A stretch of 39,096 bases of DNA from a virus, in IMG/VR virus record IMGVR_UViG_3300043436_002609, positions 1 to 39,096 of that record. One strand, 5' to 3'. This document shows, piece by piece, positions 37,478 to 39,096 of this stretch. A program made the translations under genes and the position numbers. A model generated the notes under the pieces. It had not been told where the DNA came from. It did not search any database and saw only the letters and a list, made by a program, of their open reading frames with translations. The first letter of the stretch is position 1; the number at the start of each line of letters is the position of its first letter.

Positions 37478-37936
37478 ATGAATTTACACGAGAACATACA
37501 TAGAATCCAATCATTACTAACGGAGAACCGGGAGGAAATGGTGAAGAATATGATATCCAAGTACGGGTTATATCATACCATTAAGTTAATGGGTGGATAT
37601 GAACCAATATTAAATATTCTTGGTCACAAATACTTTACCATTGATGATAAAATTAATTTCATTAGAGATGCAATAAAACAGTTAACAGAAAAATACAATT
37701 CAACCGGGATATCTACGTATGAATTAAATATGAATGCTATTCCATATGGTTCTCCTGATGATGAGTTACAACAAATTGAGTATTTCAATCCGGACTTTGT
37801 TACCATAGATGTTTATGATGGTGAAGAGTATGATAGACACAAAGGTAGTTTTACTGAACGATATACGGATTTAGATGATAATACATTAGATGAGATTTTC
37901 CTGTTTATGGTTGACGCATTAGAATACAATATGTAA
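37478..37936 (+). CDS. Leader protein, paralogue of 37052-37474
   Basis: 152 residues; the leader MNLHENIHRIQSLLTENRE has L-T-E at 14-16. Paralogous to the preceding gene, with a slightly longer centre (YFTIDDKINFIRDAIKQL) and C terminus. It is the last gene before a long non-coding region; no T-tract terminator is obvious after it. Confidence 0.8.
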   Translation: MNLHENIHRIQSLLTENREEMVKNMISKYGLYHTIKLMGGYEPILNILGHKYFTIDDKINFIRDAIKQLTEKYNSTGISTYELNMNAIPYGSPDDELQQIEYFNPDFVTIDVYDGEEYDRHKGSFTERYTDLDDNTLDEIFLFMVDALEYNM

Positions 37937-38060
37937 AATACTAAACGATTAAACCATTCGTTCATAGTCCTGCGTTTCACTCCGGAATTCACTCATAGTT
38001 TTATCCTTTACTATTTTCTTATGTATAAGAAATCCATTTATTTATATACGTTAACTTCCA

Positions 38061-38091
38061 TCTGTATAAAAAACTCAATAATCTATACAGA
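38061..38091. repeat. 8-base inverted repeat
   Basis: TCTGTATA (38061-38068) and TATACAGA (38084-38091) in the AT-rich left part of the non-coding region. Confidence 0.7.
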
Positions 38092-38171
38092 TACTATTAG
38101 TTTACATATTATAACTGTTTTACTTTACACATCATATATTATAATCCTTTTACTCACCATATATACATTTT

Positions 38172-38275
38172 ACTATTGACCATTAATAGTCAAGTAAACA
38201 ATCCCCCCATTTATGTTGGGGGAACAAGTTCCCCCCATATAGAGTGGGACTCCACTATGTGTCGGTCTCCGACAC
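38172..38275. repeat. Chain of consecutive and competing hairpins
   Basis: ACTATT/AATAGT (38172/38185). CCCCC (38204-38208) pairs with GGGGG (38218-38222), competing with GGGGGAAC/GTTCCCCC (38218-38225/38228-38235). ATAG-AG-TGG pairs with CCACTAT (38239/38252). Perfect GTGTCGG-TCT-CCGACAC spans 38259-38275. The shared GGGGG arm allows only one of two hairpins at a time, as in RNA switches. Confidence 0.8.
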
Positions 38276-38417
38276 AAACTACAGACATGATTAGTTATCC
38301 GGATGAGGTGTTCATTATTAGAGTATGTTCATTTGCAATGAACAATAGATTTAAATGAACATTGTAATGGACGTTACGGTAACTTGTATTACGGTATCGA
38401 TTAAAAAGTTATGTTTT

Positions 38418-38456
38418 GTATCACTACAGTCAGTTTTAAACTCACAAGAGTGATAC
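38418..38456. repeat. 8-base inverted repeat
   Basis: GTATCACT (38418-38425) and AGTGATAC (38449-38456), 23 bases apart. Confidence 0.7.
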
Positions 38457-38668
38457 GAATAGTAAGTTTTAATGGTATTTTATGTCTCTATAGTGTCCCA
38501 TATTATATATTTTTAATTCGTTCATTAGTGGTCAATTATATACCCTTAACGGGTCGTTGAAGTGAATCTCCTAACACCTAACGGTTCCACCGCATCATAG
38601 ACCATAACTAATACAATTTACTGGGAAACGTCTATACCTAATTTATTGGTCCTAACACTACCTACAGA

Positions 38669-38758
38669 GGGGGAAAAGTGGACACTGACATAGCGTCATG
38701 ACCATATCCGGTGGTAAAAAGTGGTAGACTGTGTAGGTTAAATGGGGGAAAAAGTGGG
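38669..38758. repeat. Three G-rich direct repeats (iteron-like)
   Basis: GGGGGAAAAGTGG (38669-38681), GTGGTAAAAAGTGG (38711-38724) and GGGGGAAAAAGTGGG (38744-38758), consensus GKGGKAAAAAGTGG, all on the plus strand with 42- and 33-base periods. Confidence 0.7.
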
Positions 38759-38876
38759 AAAAAGGATTATCCCCATCGTGAAACAGACATGACATTTTGA
38801 CAAAATCAAGGAATTTAACATATTAAGTTATCAACAATTCCCCCCATGAGTATGTAGAATAAACATTAGACCCTTA

Positions 38877-38884
38877 TATTTATT
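38877..38884 (+). promoter_or_regulatory. TATTTATT element (putative late promoter)
   Basis: CTTATATTTATTAACAAATAAG, 20 bases upstream of the ATG at 38905. Confidence 0.45.
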
Positions 38885-38904
38885 AACAAATAAGTGTTAA
38901 TAAT

Positions 38905-39096
38905 ATGTACCAAAACAGAACAAGTCTAAATAAGAGTCAAAGATTACTAAACAATTTCGCAATTGAGGTTGTTTGTGAGGGGGAAAAGTATATTGTAAAT
39001 TATAGTTATGAGCAGTACACAGGAGTGTGTGAGTATAATTATGTTAGTCTTCCGGGACAGAGAAAACCAATCAGTCAAAAGATTTTACTTCTAACG
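38905..39096 (+). CDS. 5' part of an unknown gene (partial)
   Basis: 64 codons open to the end of the window, starting MYQNRTSLNKSQRLL and continuing with a Tyr- and Val-rich stretch (VVCEGEKYIVNYSYEQYTG). There is no I/L-x-E leader despite the TATTTATT element upstream. Too short to assign. Confidence 0.6.
   Translation, partial: MYQNRTSLNKSQRLLNNFAIEVVCEGEKYIVNYSYEQYTGVCEYNYVSLPGQRKPISQKILLLT

Larger units (their letters stand above)
37937..38904. other. 968-base non-coding region, possible replication or packaging site
   Basis: No convincing gene on either strand. The left part (37940-38170) is extremely AT-rich. The centre (38172-38275) holds a chain of hairpins, and the right part holds short inverted repeats, three G-rich direct repeats, and two 9-mers one base from the DnaA box (TTATCCCCA at 38767-38775; TTATCAACA at 38828-38836). 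Open frames of 49-60 codons here (38176-38358; 38411 onwards) lie across the hairpins or lack signals. It resembles an origin or a packaging or regulatory locus, but no single feature proves this. Confidence 0.6.

Noticed and set aside
38176-38358. 60-codon frame on the plus strand in the long non-coding block
   Set aside because: It starts with TTG, crosses four hairpins, has residues unlike the neighbours (Pro/Thr/Ser-rich from the stem sequences) and no promoter, so it is almost surely chance.
38411-38560. 49-codon frame from ATG 38411 on the plus strand
   Set aside because: Its composition is random-looking, it contains one arm pair of an inverted repeat, and neither promoter class precedes it.
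38540-38640. Possible tRNA around ACCC-TTAA-GGGT and GGTTCCACC
   Set aside because: Neither strand gives a full cloverleaf with acceptor stem, a GTTCRA loop and CCA. No convincing tRNA was found anywhere in the window.
38767-38836. TTATCCCCA and TTATCAACA as true DnaA boxes
   Set aside because: Each has one mismatch and such 9-mers arise by chance in AT-rich DNA; they are kept only as part of the wider origin suggestion.

Overview
The window looks like part of a large tailed-phage genome infecting a member of the Bacteroidota. The DNA is very AT-rich. Genes are short, tightly packed and often overlap by 1-8 bases, most encode proteins I cannot assign, and no host housekeeping operon is present. 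Shine-Dalgarno sites are essentially absent. Promoters of the Bacteroidota type (TTTG or TTG, 19-20 bases, TAnnTTTG) recur, which points to the host phylum. Phage-associated families include a DUF3310 protein, an HNH endonuclease, a T5orf172-type GIY-YIG protein, DUF5856-like and DUF6915-like proteins and a stand-alone DNA methyltransferase. No capsid, tail, terminase or polymerase gene is visible, so 'phage' is an inference from these features.

Layout. 1-5408: a gene end, two minus-strand genes, a large acidic protein (1242-2612), then a run of small genes ending in a DNA methyltransferase. 5429-8820: LysM and DHH-phosphoesterase genes, DUF192, NUDIX, and a ribbon-helix-helix plus HNH pair. 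8895-10722: a candidate small RNA and two short operons on host-type promoters. 10734-12527: three genes with the shared N-terminal leader. 12525-13613: small host-promoter genes. 13619-19303: mixed-strand unknowns, a protein with eight CxxC motifs, and leader proteins. 19340-23310: host-promoter operons with a ppGpp-hydrolase-like HD protein and an SPFH/membrane module. 23321-26657: a PcfJ-like leader protein followed by a glycosyltransferase and an LpxH-like phosphoesterase. 26667-28481: small membrane and secreted proteins. 28570-28788: a structured RNA candidate. 28787-32304: small genes including GIY-YIG. 32315-34887: six leader proteins in one operon. 34886-35106: repeats and hairpins. 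35450-37936: four more leader proteins with flavodoxin-like, ParB-like and paralogous cargo. 37937-38904: a 968-base non-coding block full of hairpins and G-rich repeats. 38905-39096: the start of a further gene.

Main observation. About 21 otherwise unrelated proteins begin with one of three short leaders (MK-V/L/I-I-I-T/S-E; MKxLIR-R/K-ILRE; MNLxENIxRI...xE). Almost all end in I/L-x-E, the cleavage consensus of the T4-type prohead protease, and they resemble the capsid-targeting sequences of T4 internal proteins and Alt. Every operon headed by such a gene has a TATTTAT(A/T/C) element just upstream. Every recognisable host-type TAnnTTTG promoter drives a gene without the leader. I infer a large set of late, capsid-packaged internal proteins that are probably injected with the DNA, alongside early genes transcribed by host polymerase, several of them leaderless and with the promoter built into the preceding terminator.
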